From assembly GCA_025352685.1 (NCBI GenBank), contig JANXSN010000064.1, positions 1 through 64,000 of the forward strand: a stretch of DNA of 64,000 bases, read 5' to 3'. The translations under genes were made by a program, and so were the position numbers. Shown here one piece after another: positions 16,804 through 26,365 of this stretch. Every line of letters begins with the position of its first letter. Position 1 is the stretch's first letter. A model generated the notes under the pieces. The model was given only the letters and a program-made list of their open reading frames with translations, did no database searches and was not told the origin of the DNA. Source of the stretch: Sphingomonadales bacterium. GTDB lineage: Bacteria; Pseudomonadota; Alphaproteobacteria; Sphingomonadales; Sphingomonadaceae.

Positions 16804-16818
16804 GAACGATTAGGGAAC
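16804..16818 (-). promoter_or_regulatory. Putative LexA (SOS) box upstream of uvrD
   Basis: On the minus strand the sequence is GTTC-CCTAATC-GTTC, an exact match to the GTTC-N7-GTTC direct repeat bound by alphaproteobacterial LexA. It ends four bases before the chosen uvrD start, so bound LexA would block the start region. A second exact match precedes radA, which strengthens both. The site is seen; its function is inferred. Confidence 0.6.
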
Positions 16819-16849
16819 GCAGGTGCCCGGGGCAACCGCTGCGTGAAGT

Positions 16850-17020
16850 TTAGGCGTTGCGACCGACGCGCATTGCTTCGGTTTTTTCAGCGCGGTCGGC
16901 CATTGCGGTCCAGGCCATCGCAGCCCGCTGGCAGCGCTCACGAACGTTGACGAGAACGGCGGCGTCGGCATCGGCCTGAGCTTGTGCGGCATGCGAACGA
17001 TAGAGCTCGAGGGTCGACAT
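16850..17020 (-). CDS. Small conserved-type hypothetical protein, 56 aa
   Basis: A short, Ala-rich, probably helical cytoplasmic protein (MSTLELYRSHAAQAQADA onward) with no membrane segment or signal peptide. The start was set by CAGGAG eight bases upstream; a longer frame from position 17068 has a hydrophobic leader without a ribosome site and overlaps the cspA terminator. It lies between the cold-shock terminator and uvrD on the same strand. I do not recognise a function; similar small proteins are common in sphingomonads as I recall. Confidence 0.6.
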   Translation of the reverse strand: MSTLELYRSHAAQAQADADAAVLVNVRERCQRAAMAWTAMADRAEKTEAMRVGRNA

Positions 17021-17057
17021 GCGGGCAGGCTCCTGAAGATAGAATAAGAAAAGAAAA

Positions 17058-17089
17058 GGGGCGGACACCGGCGCACCGGTGCCCGCCCC
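17058..17089 (-). terminator. Rho-independent terminator of the cold-shock gene
   Basis: On the minus strand a 14-base stem (GGGGCGGGCACCGG pairing with CCGGTGTCCGCCCC, one G-T pair, 4-base loop) is followed directly by TTTTCTTTTCTT. It starts about ten bases after the cspA stop codon. Stem and T-rich tail make this the clearest intrinsic terminator in the window. Confidence 0.9.
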
Positions 17090-17098
17090 CAGATCTTG

Positions 17099-17305
17099 TT
17101 AGGCCGACTGAAGGTTTACAGCCGAGGTCTTGCCACGCTTGTCGGTTTCCAGTTCGTACGTAACGCGCTGGTCCTTATCGAGCGTGCGCATGCCGGCGCG
17201 TTCTACAGCCGAAATGTGGACAAATGCATCGCCCCCGCCGCCTTCCGGCGCGATGAAGCCATAACCCTTGTCCGCATTGAAGAATTTTACAGTTCCGGTA
17301 ATCAT
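17099..17305 (-). CDS. cspA: Cold-shock domain protein
   Basis: A 68-residue single cold-shock domain with both RNA-binding motifs, KGYGFIAP (RNP1) and DAFVHISA (RNP2). It would bind single-stranded RNA or DNA in the cytoplasm as an RNA chaperone. Two ATGs are in frame; the second (MITGTVKFFN) is chosen because AAGGA lies eight bases before it, while it nearly touches the first. The Gly-rich loop PEGGGGD is one residue longer than usual. The gene stands alone with its own terminator. Confidence 0.93.
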   Translation of the reverse strand: MITGTVKFFNADKGYGFIAPEGGGGDAFVHISAVERAGMRTLDKDQRVTYELETDKRGKTSAVNLQSA

Positions 17306-17499
17306 ATCGGGCATTCCTTAGTCCGAATTGACGGGCATGGTCCAAATGCGGGCCATCCCGGCGTCGTGAAGCTCGTTCGGGGACAAAGGGGGGCAAAAGC
17401 GGCCCGATATCCGTCGCAGGCGACGTTCAGCGTTTTCCTCAGTAAAGCATTGCGCTTAGAATAGCTAGGGTAGCGTGACCGGGCAGGTGGGGGGTACGG

Positions 17500-18792
17500 G
17501 TGGCAGTGACATTTCTGGGTGAGCGGCGGGGTGGCAGCACACAGCGGATTCTTGGGGCCAGCCTGGCGGGAACGGCAGTCGAGTTTTACGATTTTTATAT
17601 CTACGCGACAGCGGCATCGCTCGTTTTTGGGTCGGCTTTCTTTCCCCTGTCGGCGCCCGGAATGGGCTTGATGCTGTCGTATGCAACACTCGCCGTGGCG
17701 TTCGTAGCGCGGCCGGTGGGCGCGATTGTGTTCGGTCATTTCGGGGACCGCATCGGGCGTAAATCGACCCTCGTTGCTTCGCTGCTTATCATGGGACTGT
17801 CGACGCTCTCGATTGCCTTCCTGCCGACCTATGCGGATATTGGCTGGATCGCCCCTGCGCTCCTGTGCCTGCTTCGCTTTGGACAAGGGTTTGGACTGGG
17901 GGGTGAGTGGTCGGGCGCTGCATTGCTGGCGGTCGAAAATGCCCCGCCGGGCTGGCGGGGGCGGTTTGGCTGTGTGCCGCAACTGGGGGCGCCGGTCGGG
18001 TTTATCGCAGCCAACGGGCTATTCCTGGTGCTTGGCGTGACCCTGAGCCCCCAGGATTTCAAATCCTGGGGCTGGCGGGTGCCCTTTGTCCTGTCGATCC
18101 TGCTCGTCGGCGTCGGACTGTGGGTGCGGTTGCGGCTGACCGAAACGCAGGCTTTTGTCGCTGCCCTGAAGGAAGCGCCACCGGCACGGGTACCGTTTGC
18201 CGAGGTTTTCGCGACGCATGGGGGTGCAGTTGTCGCCGGGACGTTCGGCACCGTCGCCTGTTTTGCCGTGTTTTACCTCTCGACCGCATTCGCGCTGGGC
18301 TATGGGACGACGACATTAGGGTATGCGCGTGCAGAATTCCTGCAGCTCCAGCTGGGCGCGATCCTGTTCATGGCAGCGGGGATCGTCGCCGCAGGATGGC
18401 TATCCGATGTGTGGAGCCCCGCCCGCGTCCTGATGATGGGGTGTATCGGCGTCCCGATCGCTGCAGCACTGATGCCGGCGATGCTCGTCGCTGATGCGCC
18501 AGCTGCAGTTTTCCTGTGGCTCGCTTTTGCGCTCGTCGTGATGGGATTCGTTTATGGTCCGCTGGGCGCATGGCTCCCCAGCCTCTTCGCCCCGCGCGTA
18601 GCCTATACCGGCACGGCAATTGCGTTCAACGTCGGCGGGATCATCGGCGGCGGTCTGACGCCGTTGATCGCGGCGTGGCTGGCCAGTTATGGCGGGCTGG
18701 CGATGGTCGCGGTTTATCTGGCCGGCGCCGGTGTGCTGAGTCTGGTGGCGTTAGTCGCGGTACACGTTATGCCAAGGCTCGCAGCACCGTGA
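17500..18792 (+). CDS. MFS metabolite:H+ symporter (MHS family)
   Basis: A 430-residue, twelve-helix inner-membrane transporter. GTAVEFYDFYIYATAAS near the N-terminus and GHFGDRIGRKSTL after helix 2 are typical of the metabolite:H+ symporter family (ShiA, ProP, KgtP types), which imports small acids or betaines. GTG start, after the weak element GGGGGGTACGG. The last 26 bases overlap, tail to tail, the end of rsmD on the other strand. The substrate is unknown. Confidence 0.85.
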   Translation: MAVTFLGERRGGSTQRILGASLAGTAVEFYDFYIYATAASLVFGSAFFPLSAPGMGLMLSYATLAVAFVARPVGAIVFGHFGDRIGRKSTLVASLLIMGLSTLSIAFLPTYADIGWIAPALLCLLRFGQGFGLGGEWSGAALLAVENAPPGWRGRFGCVPQLGAPVGFIAANGLFLVLGVTLSPQDFKSWGWRVPFVLSILLVGVGLWVRLRLTETQAFVAALKEAPPARVPFAEVFATHGGAVVAGTFGTVACFAVFYLSTAFALGYGTTTLGYARAEFLQLQLGAILFMAAGIVAAGWLSDVWSPARVLMMGCIGVPIAAALMPAMLVADAPAAVFLWLAFALVVMGFVYGPLGAWLPSLFAPRVAYTGTAIAFNVGGIIGGGLTPLIAAWLASYGGLAMVAVYLAGAGVLSLVALVAVHVMPRLAAP

Positions 18793-19312
18793 CCATTGCC
18801 TTCCCGTAGACGCGCTCCGCTTCAGCCTCGAAGCCTTCGATCGTGACCGCTTCGCCCTTGGCAGTTTCGACCGTGGCAAGCGCACCTGGTGCGAGCCATC
18901 CGAGGCGAAGGCAACGCTCGAGCGCGACGACGCCGGCGCCGCTGCGGTACGGCGGATCGAGCAGAACAATGTCGTACGGCGCGGCTGCCGGGCCGAGTGT
19001 CATCACCGATTGCGCGCGCACGTCGCTCAGCGGCGCTGCACCCATTTTCGCAACATTGGTTCGCAAGGCGTCGAGTGCGGCGCCATCATGTTCGACGAAG
19101 GTGCAATGTCCCGCGCCGCGTGAAAGGGCTTCCAGCCCGAGTGATCCGGACCCGGCAAAAAGGTCGAGGACGCGCAGGCCTTCAAAACTGCCAATGCGGC
19201 TGACGAGCATTGAGAACAAGGCTTCGCGTGTGCGGTCCGCGGTGGGACGCGTGTCCGTTCCCTTTGGCGCGATCAGCGTTCGCCCACGCCAGTTGCCCGC
19301 GATAATCCTCAT
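18767..19312 (-). CDS. rsmD: 16S rRNA (guanine(966)-N2)-methyltransferase
   Basis: A 181-residue SAM-dependent methyltransferase that methylates G966 of 16S rRNA during small-subunit assembly. It has the SAM-binding LFAGSGSLGLE (51-61) and the catalytic DPPY (119-122). Length is normal. Its ATG overlaps the stop of the upstream pseudouridine-synthase gene (ATGA), so two rRNA-modification genes are co-translated. The 3' end overlaps the convergent MFS gene by 26 bases. Confidence 0.95.
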   Translation of the reverse strand: MRIIAGNWRGRTLIAPKGTDTRPTADRTREALFSMLVSRIGSFEGLRVLDLFAGSGSLGLEALSRGAGHCTFVEHDGAALDALRTNVAKMGAAPLSDVRAQSVMTLGPAAAPYDIVLLDPPYRSGAGVVALERCLRLGWLAPGALATVETAKGEAVTIEGFEAEAERVYGKAMVTVLRALA

Positions 19313-20385
19313 TTTTTCGGACCTCGACCGGGTTTGGGTTTAGCTTTGGCCCAGCCCGACTTGTCGACGCGCGCGCGCAGCGGGCGCGGCGTGTCGGGGA
19401 TTGTCGTCGTTGCGCGATCAGTGGCTGAGACCCTTGGGCGCGCAACGGGATCGGGCCGGTATTTGGGTACCGGCGTCGATTGGGTCCCAGGTGTGGTTCT
19501 CGCTTCGCTCCGGCGCACGCCGCGTGCGCCTGCCTCTGCCCGGTGTGGAGGCGGCGAAGGGCGCGCGACCTTCGACGGGGCGATGCGCCAATGTTTGCGC
19601 AGCGCCGTAGTCTTAACGCCAGGCTCTGGCGCGGGCTCGGGTTCGGCACTGCCGAGCTCCTTCAGGAATTCGACAAGTTCGTGTTGCTTGACTTCCTCGA
19701 CTGCACCCGGCGGCAAGTCTTCGAGCGCGAACGGACCATAACGGGTGCGGATCAGACGGCTGACGCGCAGACCGAGATGTTCAAGGACGCGGCGAACCTC
19801 GCGGTTCTTGCCCTCTTTCAACGTCATTTCGATCCACACGTTCGTGCCGGTTCGACGTTCGAGGTTGGCGTCGATTTGACCATATCGCACGCCGTCAATT
19901 TCAATGCCGTGGATCAATTCCTCCAGTTGCGCCTGCGTCACGGGACCATAGGCGCGCGCGCGGTAGCTGCGCGGGACGCCAGTCGAGGGCAGCTCGAGCC
20001 GGCGCTTCAGCGCCCCATCGGTTGTCATCAGGAGCAACCCTTCGGTGGTCAGATCGAGCCGGCCAACGGGCACGGTGCGTGGCAAGTCGGCCGGTAACTT
20101 ATCGTAGATCGTCGCGCGGCCCTTCATATCGCGCTCGGCGGTGAGCAGCCCGGTGGGCTTGTGATACCGGAACAGGCGTGTCGGTTCGGCAGCGGCGACG
20201 GGGTTTCCATCGACGGTGATGCCTGCCAGGCTGGTGACAATGGTTGCAGGCGTTTCGAGGGGTACGCCATTGATGGCGATGCGGCGCTCTTCGATCATCC
20301 GCTCGATCTCGCGCCGGGAAGCCACACCGGCACGGGCGAGGAGCTTTGCGATGCGCTGCGAATTTTTCGGGGGTTCGGCCATCAT
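19309..20385 (-). CDS. rluB: 23S rRNA pseudouridine synthase, RluB/RsuA family
   Basis: The 358-residue protein has an N-terminal S4 RNA-binding domain (about 9-60), then the synthase domain with [14 protein letters not shown] and catalytic Asp111. After about residue 245 comes an Arg/Pro-rich, probably disordered tail of roughly 110 residues, longer than in E. coli RluB. Such basic tails are common in alphaproteobacterial members. It starts at ATGATG, overlapping the Rieske gene stop, and its own stop overlaps rsmD. RluB and RluE types cannot be separated by eye. Confidence 0.88.
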   Translation of the reverse strand: MMAEPPKNSQRIAKLLARAGVASRREIERMIEERRIAINGVPLETPATIVTSLAGITVDGNPVAAAEPTRLFRYHKPTGLLTAERDMKGRATIYDKLPADLPRTVPVGRLDLTTEGLLLMTTDGALKRRLELPSTGVPRSYRARAYGPVTQAQLEELIHGIEIDGVRYGQIDANLERRTGTNVWIEMTLKEGKNREVRRVLEHLGLRVSRLIRTRYGPFALEDLPPGAVEEVKQHELVEFLKELGSAEPEPAPEPGVKTTALRKHWRIAPSKVARPSPPPHRAEAGARGVRRSEARTTPGTQSTPVPKYRPDPVARPRVSATDRATTTIPDTPRPLRARVDKSGWAKAKPKPGRGPKK

Positions 20386-21509
20386 TGGCCGATACGCGAC
20401 TCCACCTCGTCGTGGAAGGCACGGATGCCAGTTTCGAGCGTCCCGAGGGTAACACGCTCGATTGCACCCGATGTCAGCCCTTGCTGGCCGAGCTCGGCGG
20501 CCCGGAAATCCTCCTGGCTGAACACCTTGCCGTCGAGGAGATCCCAGCTGCGTTGCCAGTGGTCGCGCGCCTTTTCTGTCGTCGGTGGTTCGGGGATCAG
20601 CATGAAATCCTCGACGAGCGTGCGTCCCTCGCTCTGCGGCATCAGAACCATCAGATTGACATAATCGGGACTGAAAATCACGACGGCGTTGGGAAAGAGC
20701 GTGTAGGTGAATGTCACTGTCCGACGCAGAGCGGGCACGTCGTCGAGGTCGCCCATTTCCGCCGCGCGGCCGACTGCAGAGCGCCGATGCGGGCCGACCG
20801 TATCGCCCGACGTTACGCCGTCCTTGAAGAACGGGCCGATACTTCCCGAATGAAGGCGCAGAACATGATAGCTTTCAAGGAAGGCGTCGTGGATCAATTT
20901 CCAGTTGGCGGCAACGTCATGCGTGCGCCGTGCAAACAGATGGAGCTGGGGTAGACCCAGGGCCGCAAAATCATTTCCCAGCGTGGTGGCGTCAGTAAAG
21001 TCGGCCCCCGTGCCACCAACCCAGATCAGGCCGCCTGCCTCGACGCTTGGGAGTTCTTTCAGGCCGTAATCCGCCTTGTCGAGGCCAGGGAACGTCTCTG
21101 GTCGCGGCATCGCCTGAAGGGCGCCATCAAGGCGATAGCTCCACGCATGATAGGGACAGACCAGTAATTTGGTACAGACTTGTGCTGCGCCTTCGACAAG
21201 GCGCGTGCCACGATGTTGACAGACGTTGAGGAAGACATGCGCCGTGCCTGCGCTATCGCGGGTAATCAGTAATGGTCGGCCAAAGCCATCGTGCGGGACT
21301 GCACTGCCAGACGTAATCAACGCTGAAGGGGCTATGACCTGGGGCAGAGCGTCGAACAGCGCGGCGCGCTCGGCAGCAAAGCGATCAGGGCAGGCGTACG
21401 CGCTGACGTCGACGTGCGTGACCCTGCCGGGCGCGCGTTTTACATCATCGGCAATGTCTTGCGCCAAAGTGCGTTGCCCGAGGGTGAGCGCGTTCAAACT
21501 TCTCTCCAT
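20382..21509 (-). CDS. Aromatic-ring-hydroxylating/Rieske oxygenase alpha subunit
   Basis: A 375-residue iron-sulfur oxygenase. The Rieske [2Fe-2S] ligands are in CQHRGTRL and CPYHAW, and the mononuclear iron site in [14 protein letters not shown]. It would hydroxylate an aromatic or quaternary-amine substrate using electrons from a reductase that is not nearby. The start ATG 21509 has a weak ribosome site; the TTG four codons later has GGAGAG in front and is a real alternative. A longer frame reaches into a REP-like hairpin and is not accepted. It is first in an operon with rluB and rsmD, an unusual partner set. Confidence 0.85.
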   Translation of the reverse strand: MERSLNALTLGQRTLAQDIADDVKRAPGRVTHVDVSAYACPDRFAAERAALFDALPQVIAPSALITSGSAVPHDGFGRPLLITRDSAGTAHVFLNVCQHRGTRLVEGAAQVCTKLLVCPYHAWSYRLDGALQAMPRPETFPGLDKADYGLKELPSVEAGGLIWVGGTGADFTDATTLGNDFAALGLPQLHLFARRTHDVAANWKLIHDAFLESYHVLRLHSGSIGPFFKDGVTSGDTVGPHRRSAVGRAAEMGDLDDVPALRRTVTFTYTLFPNAVVIFSPDYVNLMVLMPQSEGRTLVEDFMLIPEPPTTEKARDHWQRSWDLLDGKVFSQEDFRAAELGQQGLTSGAIERVTLGTLETGIRAFHDEVESRIGQ

Positions 21510-21510
21510 T

Positions 21511-21590
21511 CGGGCTAAACTTGTCGAAGCCCTGTTCTTGCTTAGAAGGCTAGAAGCATGAGAGCACTTCGACAAGGTCGGGGCCAAAGG
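21511..21590. repeat. Degenerate REP-like palindrome of sphingomonad type
   Basis: Two arms, CTTGTCGAAG (21520-21529) and CTTCGACAAG (21567-21576), form a perfect 10-base inverted repeat around a 37-base loop that contains further short repeats (TTAGAAGG, TAGAAG). From memory, sphingomonad genomes carry many dispersed copies of a hairpin built on TTCGACAAGCTCAG. This copy is diverged. It lies in the divergent promoter region between the Rieske gene and ampG. Confidence 0.55.
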
Positions 21591-21604
21591 GACAAGGCGC
21601 GTGT

Positions 21605-23305
21605 ATGACCCAAGCCGTCATTGAGACCGGAATCGCGCCGCCGCCAAAACCCAAGGGCTTTCGTCTTCTTCGTCTGGCGCTCGGCTCGCGCAAGTCCTTC
21701 ATCATGTTGATGCTGGGCTTCTCGTCGGGACTTCCTTACGCACTGCTGATCGGCACATTGAACGCTTGGTTGGGCGAAGTCGGGATCAAGCTCGCGACCA
21801 TCGGGGTCCTGTCGTGGATCGGACTGGCCTATTCGTTCAAATTCCTGTGGTCGCCGCTTGTCGATCGGTTCGAGTTGCCGCTTTTGAATGCGCTCGGACG
21901 GCGAAAGAGTTGGATTCTGTTGTGCCAAGCCGTGATGGTCGGAGCATTTTCGGCATTGGCGCTGACGAACCCGGTCACCAATATCGGTTGGTTTGCGATC
22001 TTTGCCGTGATCGCAGCGATTGCCTCGGCAACGCAGGATGTCGCGGTTGATGCGTGGCGGATCGATGTGGCGGATGAGGCAACGCCAGTTGAAATTCTCT
22101 CGCCGATTTATCAGTTTGGCTATCGGACCGCGTCGATTGTCGGCGGGGCCATTTCGCTGGTGCTGGCGGCACGCATGAGCTGGCCGAGCGTATTTTCGAT
22201 CATGGCGGCGCTGATCGTCGTCGTCGCGTTGATCACGCTGCGCGCGCCTGACACTGATCGTCCCGACGCAAGCAGGCTGCAGACCGAGCTCGCCGGTGTT
22301 GGATCCGTCGATCCAAGGACGCGTGCGGTCGCGCTGTTGGTCGTCGCGTTCAGCTGGATTTGGGCGATCACGTCGCTCGGACGCTTCATGGCGAGCGTGC
22401 TTGCGGTGCAACCACCTGGAGTCAAACCACCCTCGGCGAGCGACTTTTTGAAATCCACAGGTCCCTGGATCGTGGTGGCGACCGTTCTAGTCCCGCTGAT
22501 TGTCGCCGCCGCCACGAACTGGATGAAAGCTCACAAGACAAACGTGCTGACCGTAGCCGACACAACGCACAGTCCCGTTCGGACCACCATGAATCATCTT
22601 TACGGCGCTCTGGTTTCCCCGCTGGCCGAACTGGTCGAACGCCTCCGGTGGGGCGTGCTGGTCATCTTCGGGATGATCCTCACCTATAGTCTTGTCTTCA
22701 ATGTGTGGTCGTCGTTCGCGTTTCCGTTTTACCTCGACTACCTCCACTATTCAAAGGACGAGGTGGCATTCGCGTCAAAGCTGTTCGGCATCATCATGAC
22801 GATGGTCGGCGTCGGTCTCGCCGGCTATTTGTTCGCGCGCATCGGCCGGTTACCGACAATGCTGATTGGCGCCATTCTGCCAATTTTCGGCAACTTCATC
22901 TACGCCGACCTTGCCGAGGGCGGCGCGCACATCGATATTTTCTGCAATGCATTGGGAATTAACACGTTTGCGGGACTCTTCGGTTTTGACGCGCGGATGA
23001 CACGTCTGCTGACCTCGATAACGGCGGAGAACATCTCGACCGGAATCGCCGGCGCGGCCTTTGTTGCCTATGTCTCTGGGATCGTCAGTCGGAAATATAC
23101 CGCGGTACAGTACGCGCTCTTGTCGTCGCTGACCTTTCTGATCGGGTCACTTGGGCGGGGGATCGCGGGAGAGGCCTTCGATACATATGGCTATGCCCCG
23201 GTTTTTCGCGGGACCGCTCTAGTGGGCCTGGTTGCTGTCCTGTTTGTGTTGCTTGAATGGGCGCGCGTCAGCCGGTCGCCGGCTGCAGCAGACCAGCGCG
23301 CATAA
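21605..23305 (+). CDS. ampG: AmpG-like muropeptide permease (MFS)
   Basis: A 566-residue inner-membrane transporter with twelve or more helices. The N-terminal run [20 protein letters not shown] followed by [10 protein letters not shown] and [13 protein letters not shown] matches AmpG, which imports anhydro-muropeptides from the periplasm for cell-wall recycling. An enlarged central loop and the extra C-terminal helices are usual for this family. It ends nine bases before the convergent folC gene. Recycling would link to beta-lactamase induction, but no ampR/ampC is present. Confidence 0.9.
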   Translation: MTQAVIETGIAPPPKPKGFRLLRLALGSRKSFIMLMLGFSSGLPYALLIGTLNAWLGEVGIKLATIGVLSWIGLAYSFKFLWSPLVDRFELPLLNALGRRKSWILLCQAVMVGAFSALALTNPVTNIGWFAIFAVIAAIASATQDVAVDAWRIDVADEATPVEILSPIYQFGYRTASIVGGAISLVLAARMSWPSVFSIMAALIVVVALITLRAPDTDRPDASRLQTELAGVGSVDPRTRAVALLVVAFSWIWAITSLGRFMASVLAVQPPGVKPPSASDFLKSTGPWIVVATVLVPLIVAAATNWMKAHKTNVLTVADTTHSPVRTTMNHLYGALVSPLAELVERLRWGVLVIFGMILTYSLVFNVWSSFAFPFYLDYLHYSKDEVAFASKLFGIIMTMVGVGLAGYLFARIGRLPTMLIGAILPIFGNFIYADLAEGGAHIDIFCNALGINTFAGLFGFDARMTRLLTSITAENISTGIAGAAFVAYVSGIVSRKYTAVQYALLSSLTFLIGSLGRGIAGEAFDTYGYAPVFRGTALVGLVAVLFVLLEWARVSRSPAAADQRA

Positions 23306-23313
23306 TGCTGCGC

Positions 23314-24546
23314 TCAGTCAGGCAGGGTTGCGTTGAGCTGGAGCGCGACACCGGCAAGGTATAGCGAACCGACAATGACGGTTTCGCCTGTGCGGACGCC
23401 GTCGACGCCGACGGATACGGCAAGAGCGTTCTCGATCGAGTCGGTAGCCCGCCCTCCCCATCTCGCAGCCAAAAGTGCTGGATCATGACTGTCATGCTCG
23501 GGCACGGGGACAAAGGTCAGGCTCAGCGCGTGAGGTGCAAGGGCGGCCATGATGCCATCGGCATCCTTGTTCACGAGAATCCCGACGATCAGGTGCATGG
23601 GGTGCTGCGCGAGTTCGTGCGCGAGAACCTCGGCCGCAGCGGGGTTGTGCGCGCCGTCGACCCAGATCGGACCGTGGACGGTGAGGGGGCCCTCCGGGAG
23701 GCGCTGAAAGCGGGCAGGCCAAGTTGCAGCGGCGATGCCGGCGCGGATTGCGGCGTCGCCAATGCCGCGCACCGCGAGCATCTGGGCCGCAAGGTTGGCG
23801 TTGCGCACCTGATGCGCACCGGCAAGGCCCGGCGTTAAGCTGGGATCGATTTGCCAGTCGCGGCCTTCGAGCCGGAACGGCGCGCCGGCTGCGGCCACGC
23901 GAGCCTCGATCGCGGCGATTGCCGCCGGCTCCTGCGCAAGGCAAATGAGGGACACGCCGCGTTTGGCGATACCCGCTTTTTCAGCTGCGATTTCAACGAG
24001 GGTTTCACCAAGGAACGCCTGATGATCAATGCCGACCTGCGCAATGCCGCATACGACTGGAGTAACCACGTTGGTTGCATCGAGTCGTCCGCCAAGCCCG
24101 ACTTCGATCACGCAGGCGTCTGCTGGCGTGCGGCTGAACGCAAGAAGGGCAGCGGCTGTCGTGGCTTCAAAGAAGCTGGGGGCGAGATCATGCGCTTGCG
24201 CGGCGTCAAGGACCTCGGCGAGCAGGGACGCAAGGGTCGCGTCATCGATCAGGTGGCCAGCGAGACGGATACGCTCGTTGAAACGGACAAGATGGGGGCT
24301 GGTGTAGACGTGGACGGTCTGTCCTGCTGCTTCGAGCGACGAGCGCAGGAACGCGCAGGTCGATCCTTTGCCGTTGGTCCCGGCAACATGATAAACCGGC
24401 GGTAGGCGGTGGTGGGGGTTTTCGAAAAGCGCAAGCAGTGCCGTGATGCGTTCGAGGCCGAGAATGTCGCGACCGGGCGATAGTTGGGCGAAGCGGTCGA
24501 GCTGAGCCTGGACGACGGGACTATCCGACCGGGCATGGTCGGCCAT
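23314..24546 (-). CDS. folC: Bifunctional folylpolyglutamate/dihydrofolate synthase
   Basis: A cytoplasmic Mur-ligase-type enzyme that adds glutamate to dihydropteroate and tetrahydrofolate. The 410-residue chain has the ATP loop AGTNGKGST (55-63) and the downstream WVDGAHNPAA motif. It is the last gene of the leftward lapA-to-folC block and its ATG directly follows the accD stop. The accD-folC pair is widespread in proteobacteria. Confidence 0.95.
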   Translation of the reverse strand: MADHARSDSPVVQAQLDRFAQLSPGRDILGLERITALLALFENPHHRLPPVYHVAGTNGKGSTCAFLRSSLEAAGQTVHVYTSPHLVRFNERIRLAGHLIDDATLASLLAEVLDAAQAHDLAPSFFEATTAAALLAFSRTPADACVIEVGLGGRLDATNVVTPVVCGIAQVGIDHQAFLGETLVEIAAEKAGIAKRGVSLICLAQEPAAIAAIEARVAAAGAPFRLEGRDWQIDPSLTPGLAGAHQVRNANLAAQMLAVRGIGDAAIRAGIAAATWPARFQRLPEGPLTVHGPIWVDGAHNPAAAEVLAHELAQHPMHLIVGILVNKDADGIMAALAPHALSLTFVPVPEHDSHDPALLAARWGGRATDSIENALAVSVGVDGVRTGETVIVGSLYLAGVALQLNATLPD

Positions 24547-25398
24547 TTAGACCGTAACCTTTCCCGCCATAAGATAGGCAATTGTACGGGCCAGCATCGC
24601 CCTGAGCTCAGCACGGGGAATAACCATGTCGAGCATGCCATGTTCGAGCAAATATTCGGCGCGCTGGAACCCCTCGGGCAGTTTCTCGCGGATCGTGCTT
24701 TCGATCACGCGCTGCCCTGCAAAGCCGATCAGCGCACCGGGTTCGGCAATCTGGATGTCGCCGAGCATCGCATAGCTGGCGGTCACGCCACCTGTGGTCG
24801 GGTCGGTCATGACCACGATATAGGGTAACCCTGCCTCGCGCAGCATCGTGATGGCCACGGTGGTCTTGGGCATCTGCATCAGCGACAGAATGCCCTCTTG
24901 CATGCGCGCGCCGCCCGCAGCCGTGAGGATAACGTAGGGGCAACGCGCCGAAATCGCTGCCTCGACGCCGGAGACAAACGCTGCGCCGACGCCAACGCCC
25001 ATCGATCCGCCCATGAAGGCGAAATCCTGAACCGCAAGGATCGCGCGTTGTCCTTCGATATTGCCTCGCGCGGTGACTAGCGCGTCATATTCACCTGTGG
25101 CGGCACGAGCCGCCTTGATGCGGTCTGCGTATTTTTTTGAATCGCGGAATTTCAGCGGGTCTTCGGGCACTTTTGGCGCAGTCAGCAAGGTATAGCCGGG
25201 ATCGAAAATCTGATCGAAGCGTGCCTGCGGGCCGATCCGTCCGTGATGGCCGCAGTTTGGGCAGACCGACAAGTTTTCGATATACTCGCGGGTGAACACC
25301 ATCTGCGCGCATCCGGGACACTTGATCCACAGATTATCGGGCGTCTCGCGCTTGGCAATGAACGGAATGCGGTTTCGGACGCGGTCGAGCCAACTCAT
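24547..25398 (-). CDS. accD: Acetyl-CoA carboxylase carboxyltransferase subunit beta
   Basis: A 283-residue subunit that, with AccA, transfers the carboxyl group from biotin to acetyl-CoA to make malonyl-CoA for fatty-acid synthesis. It shows the N-terminal zinc ribbon (Cys27, Cys30, Cys46, Cys49) and the crotonase-type core with GGSMG and GGARMQEG. The start overlaps the trpA stop as ATGA. Gene order trpA-accD-folC is typical for alphaproteobacteria. Confidence 0.96.
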   Translation of the reverse strand: MSWLDRVRNRIPFIAKRETPDNLWIKCPGCAQMVFTREYIENLSVCPNCGHHGRIGPQARFDQIFDPGYTLLTAPKVPEDPLKFRDSKKYADRIKAARAATGEYDALVTARGNIEGQRAILAVQDFAFMGGSMGVGVGAAFVSGVEAAISARCPYVILTAAGGARMQEGILSLMQMPKTTVAITMLREAGLPYIVVMTDPTTGGVTASYAMLGDIQIAEPGALIGFAGQRVIESTIREKLPEGFQRAEYLLEHGMLDMVIPRAELRAMLARTIAYLMAGKVTV

Positions 25399-26198
25399 GC
25401 GACTCTGCTCGAGTGCCCGGTCACTTTGTGAACGACATCGGCCAGCGAGCGGACATAGGCCTCAACGTGCGGTGCGGCCTCGGCGCCGTGCTTGGCGACG
25501 ATTTCGACGATCGCCGAGCCAACGACGACGCCGTCGGCAACCTGCGCGATCGCGGCGGCCTGCGCGGGGGTACGAACGCCGAAACCGACCACGACGGGCA
25601 GGGCGGTTGCAGCCTTCAGCCTGGCGACGGCGCTTTCGATGCTGACTTGAGCCGCCTGTTGCAAGCCGGTGATGCCCGCAACCGAAACATAATAGACAAA
25701 CCCGCTGGCACCCTCGAGGACCGCTGGGAGTCGTGCGGCGTCGGTCGTCGGCGTGGCGAGGCGGATGGGAGCGACGCCGGCCGCACGCAACGGAGCGGCG
25801 AGCTCGTCCTCCTCGGGTGGTAGATCAACACAGATTACTCCATCGACACCCGCTTGGGCGCAGGCGTGCGCAAACCATTGTGGCCCGCGGCGGATCATTG
25901 GGTTGGCATAGCCCATCAGGATCAGCGGGATGGCCGGGTGGCGTCCCCGAAAAGCCTTGGCAAGCGCCAGGATGTCGGCGGTGGTTGTGCCCGCGGCCAG
26001 ACTGCGCAAATTGGCGGCCTGGATCGACGGGCCGTCGGCCATCGGGTCTGTGAACGGCATGCCGAGTTCGATGACGTCGGCGCCTCCTTCAACCAGCGCA
26101 TCGAGGATCGCCGATGTGCAGTCGGGCGCAGGGTCACCGGCAGTCACAAACGTGATGAGGGCAGGGCCGCGCGCGAAGGTTGTGGCGAGGCGGCTCAT
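25395..26198 (-). CDS. trpA: Tryptophan synthase alpha chain
   Basis: A 267-residue TIM-barrel enzyme that splits indole-glycerol phosphate to indole, passed to TrpB. The catalytic pair is Glu44 ([10 protein letters not shown]) and Asp55 (MADGPSIQ). It overlaps the preceding 56-residue membrane-protein gene and the following accD by four bases each, so translation is coupled through the block. Confidence 0.96.
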   Translation of the reverse strand: MSRLATTFARGPALITFVTAGDPAPDCTSAILDALVEGGADVIELGMPFTDPMADGPSIQAANLRSLAAGTTTADILALAKAFRGRHPAIPLILMGYANPMIRRGPQWFAHACAQAGVDGVICVDLPPEEDELAAPLRAAGVAPIRLATPTTDAARLPAVLEGASGFVYYVSVAGITGLQQAAQVSIESAVARLKAATALPVVVGFGVRTPAQAAAIAQVADGVVVGSAIVEIVAKHGAEAAPHVEAYVRSLADVVHKVTGHSSRVA

Positions 26199-26365
26199 AC
26201 CGAGCGGCGGTTCACGATGAGCAACACGATGGAGCCTGTCGCTGCACCGATGGCGCCACTATAGGGTCGCGCAGCAGCGAACCGATCGAGCACCAGAACT
26301 AGGGCCACCGCGACGACCAGGCCCGCGATCCAGCCTTGCCAGTTTTTCCTGACCTGTGCGCTCAC
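26195..26365 (-). CDS. Small membrane protein between trpB and trpA, 56 aa
   Basis: A short protein with two hydrophobic helices (about 12-29 and 40-52) and a basic end NRRSV. Start is GTG, forming GTGA with the trpB stop; its own end forms ATGA with the trpA start. Both junctions are perfect coupling overlaps, which argues that it is translated. I know no function for it. It may be an inner-membrane peptide kept only to pass ribosomes on, or a small unknown partner. Confidence 0.7.
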   Translation of the reverse strand: MSAQVRKNWQGWIAGLVVAVALVLVLDRFAAARPYSGAIGAATGSIVLLIVNRRSV

